Part shown: positions 30,332 through 38,926 of the stretch, piece after piece
How the letters are laid out: each line of letters opens with the position of its first letter
How positions within the stretch are numbered: the stretch's first letter is position 1
Origin: Melioribacteraceae bacterium
GTDB lineage: Bacteria; Bacteroidota; Ignavibacteria; Ignavibacteriales; Melioribacteraceae
DNA length: 55,411 nt
NCBI GenBank assembly: GCA_026983795.1
Contig: JALSTI010000146.1
Coordinates: 1-55,411, forward strand
Reading direction: 5' to 3'
Translations under genes and position numbers: made by a program
Notes under the pieces: model-generated
The model's input: the letters and a program-made list of their open reading frames with translations, nothing else
The model's database searches: none
What the model was told of the DNA's origin: nothing

Positions 30332-31389
30332 TAAGTTAAATCCTTTTCTTTGTTATTCAATTGCTCAACTAATTCCGTAATTTTCTTTTCCAATGCTTTA
30401 ATTCTTTTGCTGTAATCGGGAAGATTTCTTATGTGGGATTCCAATCGGAGACTGGTAGACATTTCTTTTGCAGGGTATCCGAAATATTTCCCGGGTTTTT
30501 TAATTGATTTTGAAACGCCGGATTGTGCGCCAACAATAACGCCGTCGGTTAGCTCAATATGACCAACGGTACCGACTTGTCCGGCAAGAATACAATTTTT
30601 CCCTATTTTAGTGCTTCCGGAAACACCGCTTTGCGCGCTTATTACAGTATTATTGCCAATGCTAACGTTATGCGCTATTTGAATTAAATTATCTAATTTA
30701 ACGCCTTGTTTTATTACAGTAGATCCGATTGCCGCTCTATCTATTGCGACGTTTGCTCCAATTTCCACATCGTCCTCAATAACTACATTTCCTATTTGAG
30801 GTATTTTGTGGTAAACACCTTTATCATCGGTGGTATAACCGAATCCGTCCGATCCGATTACGGTTCCCGGATGTATAATTATTCTTTTACCCAGTTTGCA
30901 ATTTTCCCTAATGGTAACGTTAGGAAAAATAAGGCAGTCGTTTCCCACGGTTACGTTTTGCAGCAAAACACAATTATGGTAAATTTTAGTGTTATCTCCA
31001 ATTGTACAATTTTCCGAAATGACAACGTTTTTGCCTATAGCAACGTTCTTGCCGATTTTTGCGGAAGGGTGGATTGCAGCCGATTTATCTACGCCGGATA
31101 ATTGGAATTCCGGTTTAAAATATTTTTCGATTACTTTTTGAAAAGCAAGATTTGGATTGCCGACTTCTATATAAATTAAATCATTACGTATTTTTTTTTC
31201 TGAAGGTTTAATCAGAATGGCGCTGGCGTTTGTTGTTGCCAAATATTTGGAATATTTGGGAAGATATAAAAAAGTTAAGTCCCCGTTTTCGGCTTCTTCA
31301 ATTTTGGCAACATTACGGATAGATTCGTTTTCATTACCAACAACTTTACCGTCAACCAGATCGGCAATATCTTTAATTAAAATGTTCAT
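30331..31389 (-). CDS. lpxD: UDP-3-O-acylglucosamine N-acyltransferase
   Basis: IHPSAKIGKNVAIGKNVVISENCTIGD hexapeptides; HPGTVIGSDGFGYTTDDKGVYHKIPQIGNVVIEDDVEIGANVAIDRAAIGSTVI. Confidence 0.95.
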   Translation of the reverse strand: MNILIKDIADLVDGKVVGNENESIRNVAKIEEAENGDLTFLYLPKYSKYLATTNASAILIKPSEKKIRNDLIYIEVGNPNLAFQKVIEKYFKPEFQLSGVDKSAAIHPSAKIGKNVAIGKNVVISENCTIGDNTKIYHNCVLLQNVTVGNDCLIFPNVTIRENCKLGKRIIIHPGTVIGSDGFGYTTDDKGVYHKIPQIGNVVIEDDVEIGANVAIDRAAIGSTVIKQGVKLDNLIQIAHNVSIGNNTVISAQSGVSGSTKIGKNCILAGQVGTVGHIELTDGVIVGAQSGVSKSIKKPGKYFGYPAKEMSTSLRLESHIRNLPDYSKRIKALEKKITELVEQLNNKEKDLT

Positions 31390-31391
31390 TT

Positions 31392-31901
31392 TTATTTTAA
31401 AATTTCTAAAACTTTGGGTGTAATATCATATTCTTCTTTGGCGTAAAGAAACATTAAATCTCCGCTTTTATCAAAAACAAAATCGAGGTCGTTTTCTTCG
31501 GCAACTTGTTTAATAGCGTTAAACACTTTATTCTGTACCGGTTTCATCAATTCTTCTTGTTTTTGATATAATACTCCGTTTGCGCCGAATTTACTTTTTC
31601 TGAATTCCGCAATGTCGTTTTCCATTTTCAATAATTTTTTTTCCGTTTCGGCTCTTTTTTTATTACTCATTATCAATTTTTTATTTTCGTAATCTTGATA
31701 ACTTTTTTTCCAATTAGTTTCCATTTTCGATATTTGTTCTTGCCATTCTTGTATGAGAGCGTCAATTTTCTTTTGAGCGTCTTGTGCATCTGGCAATTGA
31801 GACATAATTGCTTCCGAGTCGACGTAACCTAATTTTAATTGCGCGTGAAGTTGAGAAGAAAACAACGCAACAACAAAAGCTGCTAATAAAATCTTTTTCA
31901 T
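31392..31901 (-). CDS. OmpH/Skp family periplasmic chaperone (copy 2)
   Basis: Signal peptide; LGYVDSEAIMSQLPDAQDAQKKIDAL...coiled coil...DLDFVFDKSGDLMFLYAKEEYDITPKVLEIL. Confidence 0.9.
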   Translation of the reverse strand: MKKILLAAFVVALFSSQLHAQLKLGYVDSEAIMSQLPDAQDAQKKIDALIQEWQEQISKMETNWKKSYQDYENKKLIMSNKKRAETEKKLLKMENDIAEFRKSKFGANGVLYQKQEELMKPVQNKVFNAIKQVAEENDLDFVFDKSGDLMFLYAKEEYDITPKVLEILK

Positions 31902-31980
31902 GATGCTTAAAATTTTGTTTTAAAAAATAGTTCAACTAAAAAATACAAATATAGCATTAAACGGGAAAAATAATATAAAA

Positions 31981-32016
31981 AAACCTTCGAGTTATCAAAA
32001 ACGGTCTCGAAGGTTT
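31981..32016 (-). terminator. Hairpin terminator between the two ompH genes
   Basis: AAACCTTCGAG-N14-CTCGAAGGTTT perfect 11-bp stem; followed by TTTTTATATT on the minus strand. Confidence 0.75.
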
Positions 32017-32050
32017 AATTTTACATTAAATTCCTGCAAAAAGGGAAAGG

Positions 32051-32575
32051 TTATTTTTTCCCTCTTTTTAATTTATCCAAAACTGCGTTGGTTAAATCGT
32101 ATTGTGGGTCTGCAAATAAAAGAACCAATCCGCCGGCTTTATCAAAAACAAATTGCATTCCTTCGTGCTGCCGTACTTCGTCGATAGCTTTAAGAATTTT
32201 ATCTTTAATAGGTTTTAAAAGTTTGTCTTGTCTTACGAAATATTCGCCGTTTGGTTGGGAAAATTTCTTTTGACGGAATTCTTCGATTTGCTGTTGTTTC
32301 TTAACTAAATCTTGCTGTACTTCTTTTTGTTTTTCCGGAGTCATGTTTGCCAACTGTTTTTGTGCTGTTTGATATGATTTTTGCAGTTCGGCAGTCATAC
32401 TATCGATTTGTTTAGACCATTTTTGAGTTAAAGCATCCAAATCGCTTTGAGCTTTAATTGCCGGGGGATATTGTTGAAGAATAATTTGAGAATCTACCCA
32501 CCCGATTTTTTGACTATTTTGTGCAAATAGACTTACGGTTATCAAACTAAAAAATAAAAATGCTATCTTTTTCAA
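32051..32575 (-). CDS. OmpH/Skp family periplasmic chaperone (copy 1)
   Basis: Signal peptide; IGWVDSQIILQQYPPAIKAQSDLDALTQKW...MQFVFDKAGGLVLLFADPQYDLTNAVLDKLKRG. Confidence 0.9.
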   Translation of the reverse strand: MKKIAFLFFSLITVSLFAQNSQKIGWVDSQIILQQYPPAIKAQSDLDALTQKWSKQIDSMTAELQKSYQTAQKQLANMTPEKQKEVQQDLVKKQQQIEEFRQKKFSQPNGEYFVRQDKLLKPIKDKILKAIDEVRQHEGMQFVFDKAGGLVLLFADPQYDLTNAVLDKLKRGKK

Positions 32576-32596
32576 TGTTACCTCATTTGTTTGTGA

Positions 32597-35083
32597 TTAA
32601 AAACCTCTTCCAAATTGGAAATGAAATACCCATTGCGGATCTTGACCATCGACACTTCTTCTGTCGAATCCATATCCATAATCAAATCCGATTAAGCCAA
32701 TGGGATTAATTAAAATTCTTGCGCCAACTCCCACCGAACGTCTTAAGTTCAATAAATTTGCGCTGTTTAAATCCAAAAATGTATTACCGGCTTCGGCAAA
32801 GGCCAAAACGTATAAAGGCATTGGTTCCAAAGTTATTGCGGCGCGTATTTCAGCGGTATATTTTGCCATTACTCTGCCCCCAATTATATCGCCGTTTGTA
32901 TTTCGCGGTCCTACGCTTCTATCTTCATATCCTCTAAGGGGAGTGGTTGCAATTACCAATCCGTTACCGCCCATAAAGAAAAATTCGAACGGTTGAATGT
33001 TAGTGCCCGAAACAATTTCATGAATATAACCTAAATCCAAACTTGTAAAAAAGGTTATACGGGAAGAATGAAATAATCTTCTGTACCATTCGGTACTGAA
33101 TTGAATTTTGTAATAATCAACATCGCCGGGTAAAATAGGTCCGCCGGAGAGTTCCGCATTCAAATTAATTTTAGAACCCGTTGAAGGGAAAATCGGATTA
33201 TCAATATCTGTTCTTGAAATAGTTGCGCCTAAAGTATATTGGCGTGAAATTCCTTCGTTATAAAAATTTCTTCCGTCTATTACGTCGTTATATTGAAACC
33301 TGAGCATTCCTTGAACGTAAAATCTGTCATCCGGCCAAGTAAGTCTTCTTCCCAGTTTAAGAGAAAGACCCGATTGGCGTAAATCATATATAAATCTTTG
33401 GCGCGTATCAAACGCATTAACGCCAATTAAAGTAGGCGTATCTAAAAACCAAGGTTCAGTAAATCCCAGGCTGAAAGTTCTGTAAAAATTTCCGACTCCG
33501 AATTGCCAGCTAAAATCCAAACGCTGTCCGCCGCCTAAAACAAAAGGTTTGGGAAGATAAAAGTTAGAGAGTGTTACTCCAATCGATCCGCTAAAACCGA
33601 ACGCTCCGCTATAACCGACTGAGGCATTTAAATAATCGCTGGATTTTTCTTCTACTTTATAAATTAGATTTACCGTACTGTCGCTAGCCGGTTTAAAATC
33701 GACGCCTTCTTTATACAATTGTTCAACATTAAAATATTTCAAATTAGCCAATTGTTGAATACTGCGGAAAACATTACTTCTTCTAAAATAATCGCCCGGA
33801 ACAGTAAACAATTCTCTCCGGATAACTTTGTCCATTGTTCTGTCGTTTCCCGTTATTTCAACTTTATCGATTTTAAATTGATTGTTTTCGGTCACTTTTA
33901 TATAAACGTCAATCGAATCGTCGGCAACTTTCTTTTCGGAAACTTCCTGATTAAAACGGAGAAAACCGTTATCCATATATAACGAAGCGACGTCGTTTTG
34001 CGTTTTATTGCCGTATAAATTTTGTGTAAATCTTTCGTAATCGTAAATATCGCCTTTTTTGAAGTCCAATCTTGCATTTAACTCTTTATCGCTGTAAACA
34101 GAATTTCCTTCCCAAATTATATTTCTTATTTTGTATTGCGGACCTTCGTAAACGGTAATTAAAATATCGACCAGCGATTTATTTTTATTAAAAATTAAAG
34201 TATCGCCTAAAATTTCAAAATCCCGGTAACCGTTTTTTCTGTAAAAGTCTCTAAGTAAATCCTCGTCCTTTTTGAAGTCTTCCTCTTTGAAATTTGCGCT
34301 ACTCCAAAATCTCCACCAACGGTCTTCCTTGGTTTCGTCGAATTCGGATTTTAGATCGTCATCGTCAAAAGCTTTATTTCCGATAAAAGATATTTTGTGA
34401 ACGACCACTTCATCGCCTTCGTTTATATTAAAAACGAGCAGCTTTCTGTCCTTTATTCTACGAATAATATTTGAATGTATATCCGGATTGTAATCGTATT
34501 CCGTGGTTCTTTCAACCGATAAGTCCTTGTCGTTCCGCCAAGTTACGGTAATTGTATTGTCGTTTGTGTCGGCATCGAAAAAGGAATAAAGCTCGGGAGT
34601 AATTTTTGCATTCAGATATCCTTCGTCTTCGTACATTTTTTTTATTTTTACTTGAGCTTCTTTAACATCTTGGGGTTTAAGAGTTTGACCTTTTACAATT
34701 GGAATTTCTTTTATAATATCTTCTTCGTCCAACTCATCGTTTCCCGTAACTTGAATATCTTCAACTCTTTTTAATTCTTCTACTTTTATTAAAAGAAAAA
34801 CCCCGTTACCTATTTTTTTATCGATAATTATTTGTATATCGTTAAAAATTCCTAGGTTCCACAACCGTTTGATTGCATTATTTGTAGCGTCTCCGGGAAT
34901 TTCGAGCTCATTACCGACTTTAAGTCCGCTGTTTGCAATAATAGTAGTGGCGTCTGCCGTTTTGTTGCCTTCCACCGATATTCCTAAAATCTTATAGTTT
35001 ACTTTGCTTAATTGCGCATAGTTAAGATTAAAGGAAATAAAAAGTAGAATGAAGATTTTATACAAATTCTTTGCTGAGATCAT
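32597..35083 (-). CDS. bamA: Outer membrane protein assembly factor BamA
   Basis: POTRA repeats (GVFLLIKVEELKRVEDIQVTGNDELDEEDI...) and Omp85 barrel (RTDIDNPIFPSTGSKINLNAELSGG, PLRGYEDRSVGP, IGFDYGYGFDR...WVFHFQFGRGF). Confidence 0.96.
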   Translation of the reverse strand: MISAKNLYKIFILLFISFNLNYAQLSKVNYKILGISVEGNKTADATTIIANSGLKVGNELEIPGDATNNAIKRLWNLGIFNDIQIIIDKKIGNGVFLLIKVEELKRVEDIQVTGNDELDEEDIIKEIPIVKGQTLKPQDVKEAQVKIKKMYEDEGYLNAKITPELYSFFDADTNDNTITVTWRNDKDLSVERTTEYDYNPDIHSNIIRRIKDRKLLVFNINEGDEVVVHKISFIGNKAFDDDDLKSEFDETKEDRWWRFWSSANFKEEDFKKDEDLLRDFYRKNGYRDFEILGDTLIFNKNKSLVDILITVYEGPQYKIRNIIWEGNSVYSDKELNARLDFKKGDIYDYERFTQNLYGNKTQNDVASLYMDNGFLRFNQEVSEKKVADDSIDVYIKVTENNQFKIDKVEITGNDRTMDKVIRRELFTVPGDYFRRSNVFRSIQQLANLKYFNVEQLYKEGVDFKPASDSTVNLIYKVEEKSSDYLNASVGYSGAFGFSGSIGVTLSNFYLPKPFVLGGGQRLDFSWQFGVGNFYRTFSLGFTEPWFLDTPTLIGVNAFDTRQRFIYDLRQSGLSLKLGRRLTWPDDRFYVQGMLRFQYNDVIDGRNFYNEGISRQYTLGATISRTDIDNPIFPSTGSKINLNAELSGGPILPGDVDYYKIQFSTEWYRRLFHSSRITFFTSLDLGYIHEIVSGTNIQPFEFFFMGGNGLVIATTPLRGYEDRSVGPRNTNGDIIGGRVMAKYTAEIRAAITLEPMPLYVLAFAEAGNTFLDLNSANLLNLRRSVGVGARILINPIGLIGFDYGYGFDRRSVDGQDPQWVFHFQFGRGF

Positions 35084-35879
35084 TAACTTTATCTGTTTTC
35101 TTTTGTTTTTGAGACAATTGTTCGCTAATTAAACCAAATCTGCGTTCACGTGACTGATAATCGGAAATAGCTTTTGCAAGATCTTTAGCTCTAAACTCGG
35201 GCCAAAGAATTTTACTAACATAAAGTTCGGAATAAGCGATTTGCCAGATTAGAAAATTACTTATTCTGTATTCACCGCCGCTTCTAATCATTAAATCGGG
35301 ATCGGGAATATCTTTTGTATCAAGAGTTTTGGAAATTAATTTTTCGTTTATATCCGAAAGTTTGATTTCACCCGCTTTATATTGCATGGCAATTTTTTTG
35401 GCGGCTTGGGTAATTTCCCATCTGCCGCTGTAACTTACGGCCAAGTTCAGATTTAATTTTGTATTATTTTTTGTACGTTCGATTGCTTGTTTAAGTTCTT
35501 TTTGAACTTCTTTAGGAAGATGATTTACATCTCCTATGGTTCTTATTCTAACACCGTTTGCATGCAATTCGTTGGTTTCGTTTTGAAGCGTACGTACCAT
35601 CAATCGCATTAGCATTGTAATTTCTTTTTGAGGCCGTTTCCAATTTTCGGTGCTGAACGTATAAAGCGTAAGATATTTAACACCCAATTCTATTGCAGAT
35701 TCAACCATTATTCTAACTGTTTCAACGCCTTTACGGTGACCCGCGGCACGGGGTAAACCTTTATTAAGAGCCCATCTTCCGTTGCCGTCCATAATAATTG
35801 CAATATGCTTTGGTATGTTTCCGCTCTTTTTAAGGGAATCCAGAATTTCAATATCTTTTTGTGATAATTTTTTTGCCAA
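35058..35879 (-). CDS. uppS: Isoprenyl (undecaprenyl) diphosphate synthase
   Basis: IPKHIAIIMDGNGRWALNKGLPRAAGHRKGVETVR, LTLYTFSTENWKRP, DPDLMIRSGGEYRISNFLIWQIAYSELY. Confidence 0.96.
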   Translation of the reverse strand: MAKKLSQKDIEILDSLKKSGNIPKHIAIIMDGNGRWALNKGLPRAAGHRKGVETVRIMVESAIELGVKYLTLYTFSTENWKRPQKEITMLMRLMVRTLQNETNELHANGVRIRTIGDVNHLPKEVQKELKQAIERTKNNTKLNLNLAVSYSGRWEITQAAKKIAMQYKAGEIKLSDINEKLISKTLDTKDIPDPDLMIRSGGEYRISNFLIWQIAYSELYVSKILWPEFRAKDLAKAISDYQSRERRFGLISEQLSQKQKKTDKVNDLSKEFV

Positions 35880-35913
35880 AGTTAACTCTTATTAAAAATA
35901 AATCAGAACAACC

Positions 35914-35942
35914 AAAATAACCGACACTATTCTAAATGTCAA
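35914..35942 (-). promoter_or_regulatory. Predicted sigma70-type promoter of the uppS-bamA envelope operon
   Basis: Minus strand TTGACA-N17-TATTTT about 35 bp upstream of uppS. Confidence 0.55.
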
Positions 35943-36138
35943 GGTTCTTAAATCTATACTTTTACAAGCAATTTTGGTAAGCCGTTTTTTATACAATGGA
36001 AAAACGAAAAGGTTCTAAGAAAAATTTTGGGATAAATAAAAGAGAAATTTTGAAATGAACAAGGACTAAATAAATCCTGTACAATACGGAATGAAGCAAT
36101 AGATAAAAAATTCAATTAGCACATATTGTAAGTTGCAC

Positions 36139-36528
36139 TTAATTAATTCTTTGTTCGGGAATAGGAACTAATTTTATATTTTTCTGAGCATTTTCCGATA
36201 AGTTAGAGATTATAGTTTTAGCTTTAGCTAAAAATTGGCGAGGAACCCCAACAAACAAAGTAACGCGTTTATGCGAATATTTTGTTTCCCGGGTAGATAA
36301 AAACTCAAGTTTTGAATAAACTTTAGGATCGTCCAATTCTTCTTCTTTCAAAATAATTCCGATTGCATATTTTTTCTTTTGTTTTCCGATTGCGTCAACA
36401 TCGTATTTACCAACGCTATTCGGTTCGGGAAGATATGTTCCGAACTTCCGGGATAAAGTCATATATCCGTATTTCCAGAAATGCTGAATCAGGTTATCAA
36501 CGCGTTCTTCGTATTTATTTTTTTCCAT
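36139..36528 (-). CDS. Uncharacterised 129-aa protein; possible PD-(D/E)XK-like fold with degenerate active site
   Basis: GKYDVDAIGKQKKKYAIGIILKEEELDDPKVYSKLEFLS...VTLFVGVP resembles the beta-hairpin/alpha core of nuclease-like folds; 11 bp downstream of the previous gene. Confidence 0.55.
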   Translation of the reverse strand: MEKNKYEERVDNLIQHFWKYGYMTLSRKFGTYLPEPNSVGKYDVDAIGKQKKKYAIGIILKEEELDDPKVYSKLEFLSTRETKYSHKRVTLFVGVPRQFLAKAKTIISNLSENAQKNIKLVPIPEQRIN

Positions 36529-36539
36529 GTTATCTCCAT

Positions 36540-36788
36540 TTAGTTAAGAAAAGGGAGAATTGGAATAATGGGAGAAAATTTTTTCTTTTTTAATAATTTT
36601 ATGTTAAATATTTTATCATAATAAAAAGATTTAATTTGATTACTGTTATTAACTTTTCCGTAAATAACTTTTTTACCTTCTTTGGTAACGGAAATGAAAT
36701 AAGGTTCCAGAATAATTGTTTCTATCCCGTAAACAAAACGAATTTTGTTTCTTCTTAAAATCGCCTCTTTAAAAATTTTTGTTTTCAT
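36540..36788 (-). CDS. Small WYL-like domain protein, uncharacterised
   Basis: KEAILRRNKIRFVYGIETIILEPYFISVTKEGKKVIYGKVNNSNQIKSFYYDKIFNIKLL resembles a WYL core; start set at MKTKIFKEAIL, 7 bp after the lexA stop. Confidence 0.55.
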   Translation of the reverse strand: MKTKIFKEAILRRNKIRFVYGIETIILEPYFISVTKEGKKVIYGKVNNSNQIKSFYYDKIFNIKLLKKKKFSPIIPILPFLN

Positions 36789-36795
36789 AATTTGT

Positions 36796-37428
36796 TTAGT
36801 TATATGTTCTGTAAATGCCAACAACTTTTCCTATAATACTAAATTCCTGCCTGTTGGTCATATCTAACCTTGGGTATTTATCGTTAGCCGGGTACAAATA
36901 AGTTTTATCTTTTTCTTGCCGGAAAGTTTTTAATGTACTTTCTTCGCCAATAAGGGCCACAACAATATCTCCGCTGCGTATTTCCGATTGCGAATTTATT
37001 ATTACCAAGTCGTCCTCAAAAATTCCCGCATCAATCATACTATCGCCTCTAACTTTTAAGCCGAACAATTTACCGTTGTTTTTAATTAGACTTGGATCGG
37101 CTAGAAAAGTTCCTTCTATATTTTCTTCGGCAAGAACGGGAAAGCCGGCAGCTACTTTTCCCACGATAGGAATTTCGAACGAAGTATTATGTTTTGATTT
37201 TTTAGAAAGTCCGTTTTTATTTACAGATATTGCTCTTGAAGCTTTGCTTTCAATATTTAAATAACCTTTTTTTACAAGAGCGTCTATATGCCGTTTAACG
37301 CCGAATGTGCTGGTGATATTAAATTTTTTACCGATTTGCCTGTAAGTGGGGGGATAACTGTTTTCCTCCACAAAATCTTGAATGAATTTAAGAATAGACA
37401 TTTGACGGTCGGTTAATTTTGCTCTCAT
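36796..37428 (-). CDS. lexA: LexA repressor
   Basis: MRAKLTDRQMSILKFIQDFVEENSYPPTYRQIGKKFNI wHTH; cleavage site VAAGFPVLAEE; GLKVRGDSMIDAGIFEDDLVII Ser and VVALIGEESTLKTF Lys. Confidence 0.96.
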   Translation of the reverse strand: MRAKLTDRQMSILKFIQDFVEENSYPPTYRQIGKKFNITSTFGVKRHIDALVKKGYLNIESKASRAISVNKNGLSKKSKHNTSFEIPIVGKVAAGFPVLAEENIEGTFLADPSLIKNNGKLFGLKVRGDSMIDAGIFEDDLVIINSQSEIRSGDIVVALIGEESTLKTFRQEKDKTYLYPANDKYPRLDMTNRQEFSIIGKVVGIYRTYN

Positions 37429-37442
37429 AGTAGTGTCCTTTT

Positions 37443-37481
37443 GTTCACTGAAATATAGTGAACTTTTGTGCACTTTGTCAA
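37443..37481 (-). promoter_or_regulatory. lexA promoter with overlapping palindromic operator
   Basis: Minus strand TTGACA (37476-37481) N18 TATATT (37452-37457); perfect inverted repeat GTTCACT-N7-AGTGAAC at 37443-37463 covers the -10. Confidence 0.75.
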
Positions 37482-37518
37482 GGTAAAAATAAATGTAGGA
37501 AAAAATCATCAAGGCAAA

Positions 37519-37545
37519 AAAGGTCGCCTTTTTAAAGCGACCTTT
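37519..37545 (-). terminator. Rho-independent terminator after ilvE
   Basis: AAAGGTCGC-N9-GCGACCTTT 9-bp stem followed by T-rich tract on the minus strand. Confidence 0.85.
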
Positions 37546-37577
37546 CTTAAATAAATGTGTATTTAACGGAAAAAAGA

Positions 37578-38645
37578 TTAGTCCAAATATTGAATCCAGC
37601 CGTACCTGTCTTCTTTTCTTCCGTATTGTATATCGGTAATTTCATTGTAAAGTTTTGTTCCCAATTCGCCCGCTTCTTCTTCGTTAAACTTTAGAATAGT
37701 ATCGTGATATTTCAGTTTACTTAGTGAAGAAATAACCGCTGCGGTTCCTGTGCCGAATATCTCGACTAAAGTATTGGAATTATATGCTTCAATTACCTCA
37801 CCGATAGCAATTTTTCTTTCGTTTACATTATAGCCCCAATCTTTTAAAATTTGAATTACCGACATTCTGGTAATTCCGGGTAATATACTTCCCAACAGCG
37901 GGGGAGTAACGACTTCGTCCTTTAATTGAATAAAGATATTCATTGTTCCAACTTCTTCTATGTATTTTTGTTCTATTGCATCTAACCACAATACTTGAGT
38001 ATAACCTTCTTTAGCTGCTTCCCTTTGGGCAGCCAGGCTTGCGCCGTAATTGCCGGGTGTTTTACAATCGCCAACGCCTTTTCTTACAGATCTGACGTAT
38101 TTATCAGTTGCTAAAATAGGAACAGGTTTAAAACCTTCCGGGTAATACGGTCCAACCGGACTAAGCATAACCAAGTATTTGTAAGTATTGGATTCTCTAA
38201 CGCCTATAAAAGGATCGGTTGCAATTATCAAAGGACGGATATATAGAGCGTGACCTTTTTTAGTAGGTATCCAATCCTGGTCTAACCTGACAAGTTCTTT
38301 CATAGATTCAATTAAAAGGTCTTCGTCAATTTCGGGAATACACATTCTTCTAGATGATCTGTTTAACCTTTTAAAATGTTGGTCGGGTCTGAAAAAAGCT
38401 ATTTTACCCGAATCTTGTTTATATGCTTTCATACCTTCGAACACTGATTGCGCATAATGCAAAGCCATTGTAGCTGGACTTAAAGACAGGTCGGAGAATT
38501 TTTTAATTGTAGGGTTATGCCAGCCAAGCGCAGGGTCATAATCCATCTCAAACATATGATCGGTAAAATTTCTTCCGAAAATCAAATTTTCAGGCAATTC
38601 AACGCTGGTTTTTTTTTCGACATCCTTAAATATTATATTGCTCAT
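37578..38645 (-). CDS. ilvE: Branched-chain-amino-acid aminotransferase
   Basis: FGRNFTDHMFEMDYDPALGWHNPTIKKFSDLSLSPATMALHYAQSVFEGMKAYK; GNYGASLAAQREAAKEGYTQVLWLDAIEQKYIEEVGTMNIF. Confidence 0.95.
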   Translation of the reverse strand: MSNIIFKDVEKKTSVELPENLIFGRNFTDHMFEMDYDPALGWHNPTIKKFSDLSLSPATMALHYAQSVFEGMKAYKQDSGKIAFFRPDQHFKRLNRSSRRMCIPEIDEDLLIESMKELVRLDQDWIPTKKGHALYIRPLIIATDPFIGVRESNTYKYLVMLSPVGPYYPEGFKPVPILATDKYVRSVRKGVGDCKTPGNYGASLAAQREAAKEGYTQVLWLDAIEQKYIEEVGTMNIFIQLKDEVVTPPLLGSILPGITRMSVIQILKDWGYNVNERKIAIGEVIEAYNSNTLVEIFGTGTAAVISSLSKLKYHDTILKFNEEEAGELGTKLYNEITDIQYGRKEDRYGWIQYLD

Positions 38646-38683
38646 TTTTTCCCCTTTTTTTACAGTTCGAAAAAAAATAGAAA

Positions 38684-38800
38684 TTATTTAAAATAAAGAT
38701 GCCCGGCGGAGGGTTTGACCGGGCATACTTTAATGGATTTGCCGGTAATAATTACCAACAATCCTAAAATTGATAGAATTTCTGCTCTTAAATTAATCAT
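38684..38800 (-). CDS. Candidate ilvE leader peptide (38 aa, Ile/Leu/Val rich), below the ORF-track length cutoff
   Basis: Translated by hand: MINLRAEILSILGLLVIITGKSIKVCPVKPSAGHLYFK*. 9 of 11 residues in ILSILGLLVII are I/L/V; directly upstream of ilvE and overlapping a GC-rich hairpin. Shine-Dalgarno is weak. Confidence 0.65.
   Translation of the reverse strand: MINLRAEILSILGLLVIITGKSIKVCPVKPSAGHLYFK
38699..38726 (-). promoter_or_regulatory. Attenuator-type hairpin in the ilvE leader
   Basis: Minus strand ATGCCCGG-N12-CCGGGCAT, followed by CTTTATTTT, between leader peptide control codons and ilvE. Confidence 0.7.
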
Positions 38801-38897
38801 CAAATAACTTCTATACTTTGTTTGTTCTCTACATAAAATAATAAAATTAGTCTCTCATTATCAAGATAAAAAAGTTATCTGTATCTAATTTAGGCAG

Positions 38898-38926
38898 TTA
38901 TAAAGAGAACTATCAAAATATATCAA
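38898..38926 (-). promoter_or_regulatory. Possible promoter for the ilvE leader transcript
   Basis: Minus strand TTGATA-N17-TTATAA. Confidence 0.4.

Noticed and set aside
35880-36138. Possible small RNA or tRNA in the 259-bp gap between uppS and the lexA operon
   Set aside because: No cloverleaf, stable hairpin or T tract found; the uppS promoter explains part of the gap.
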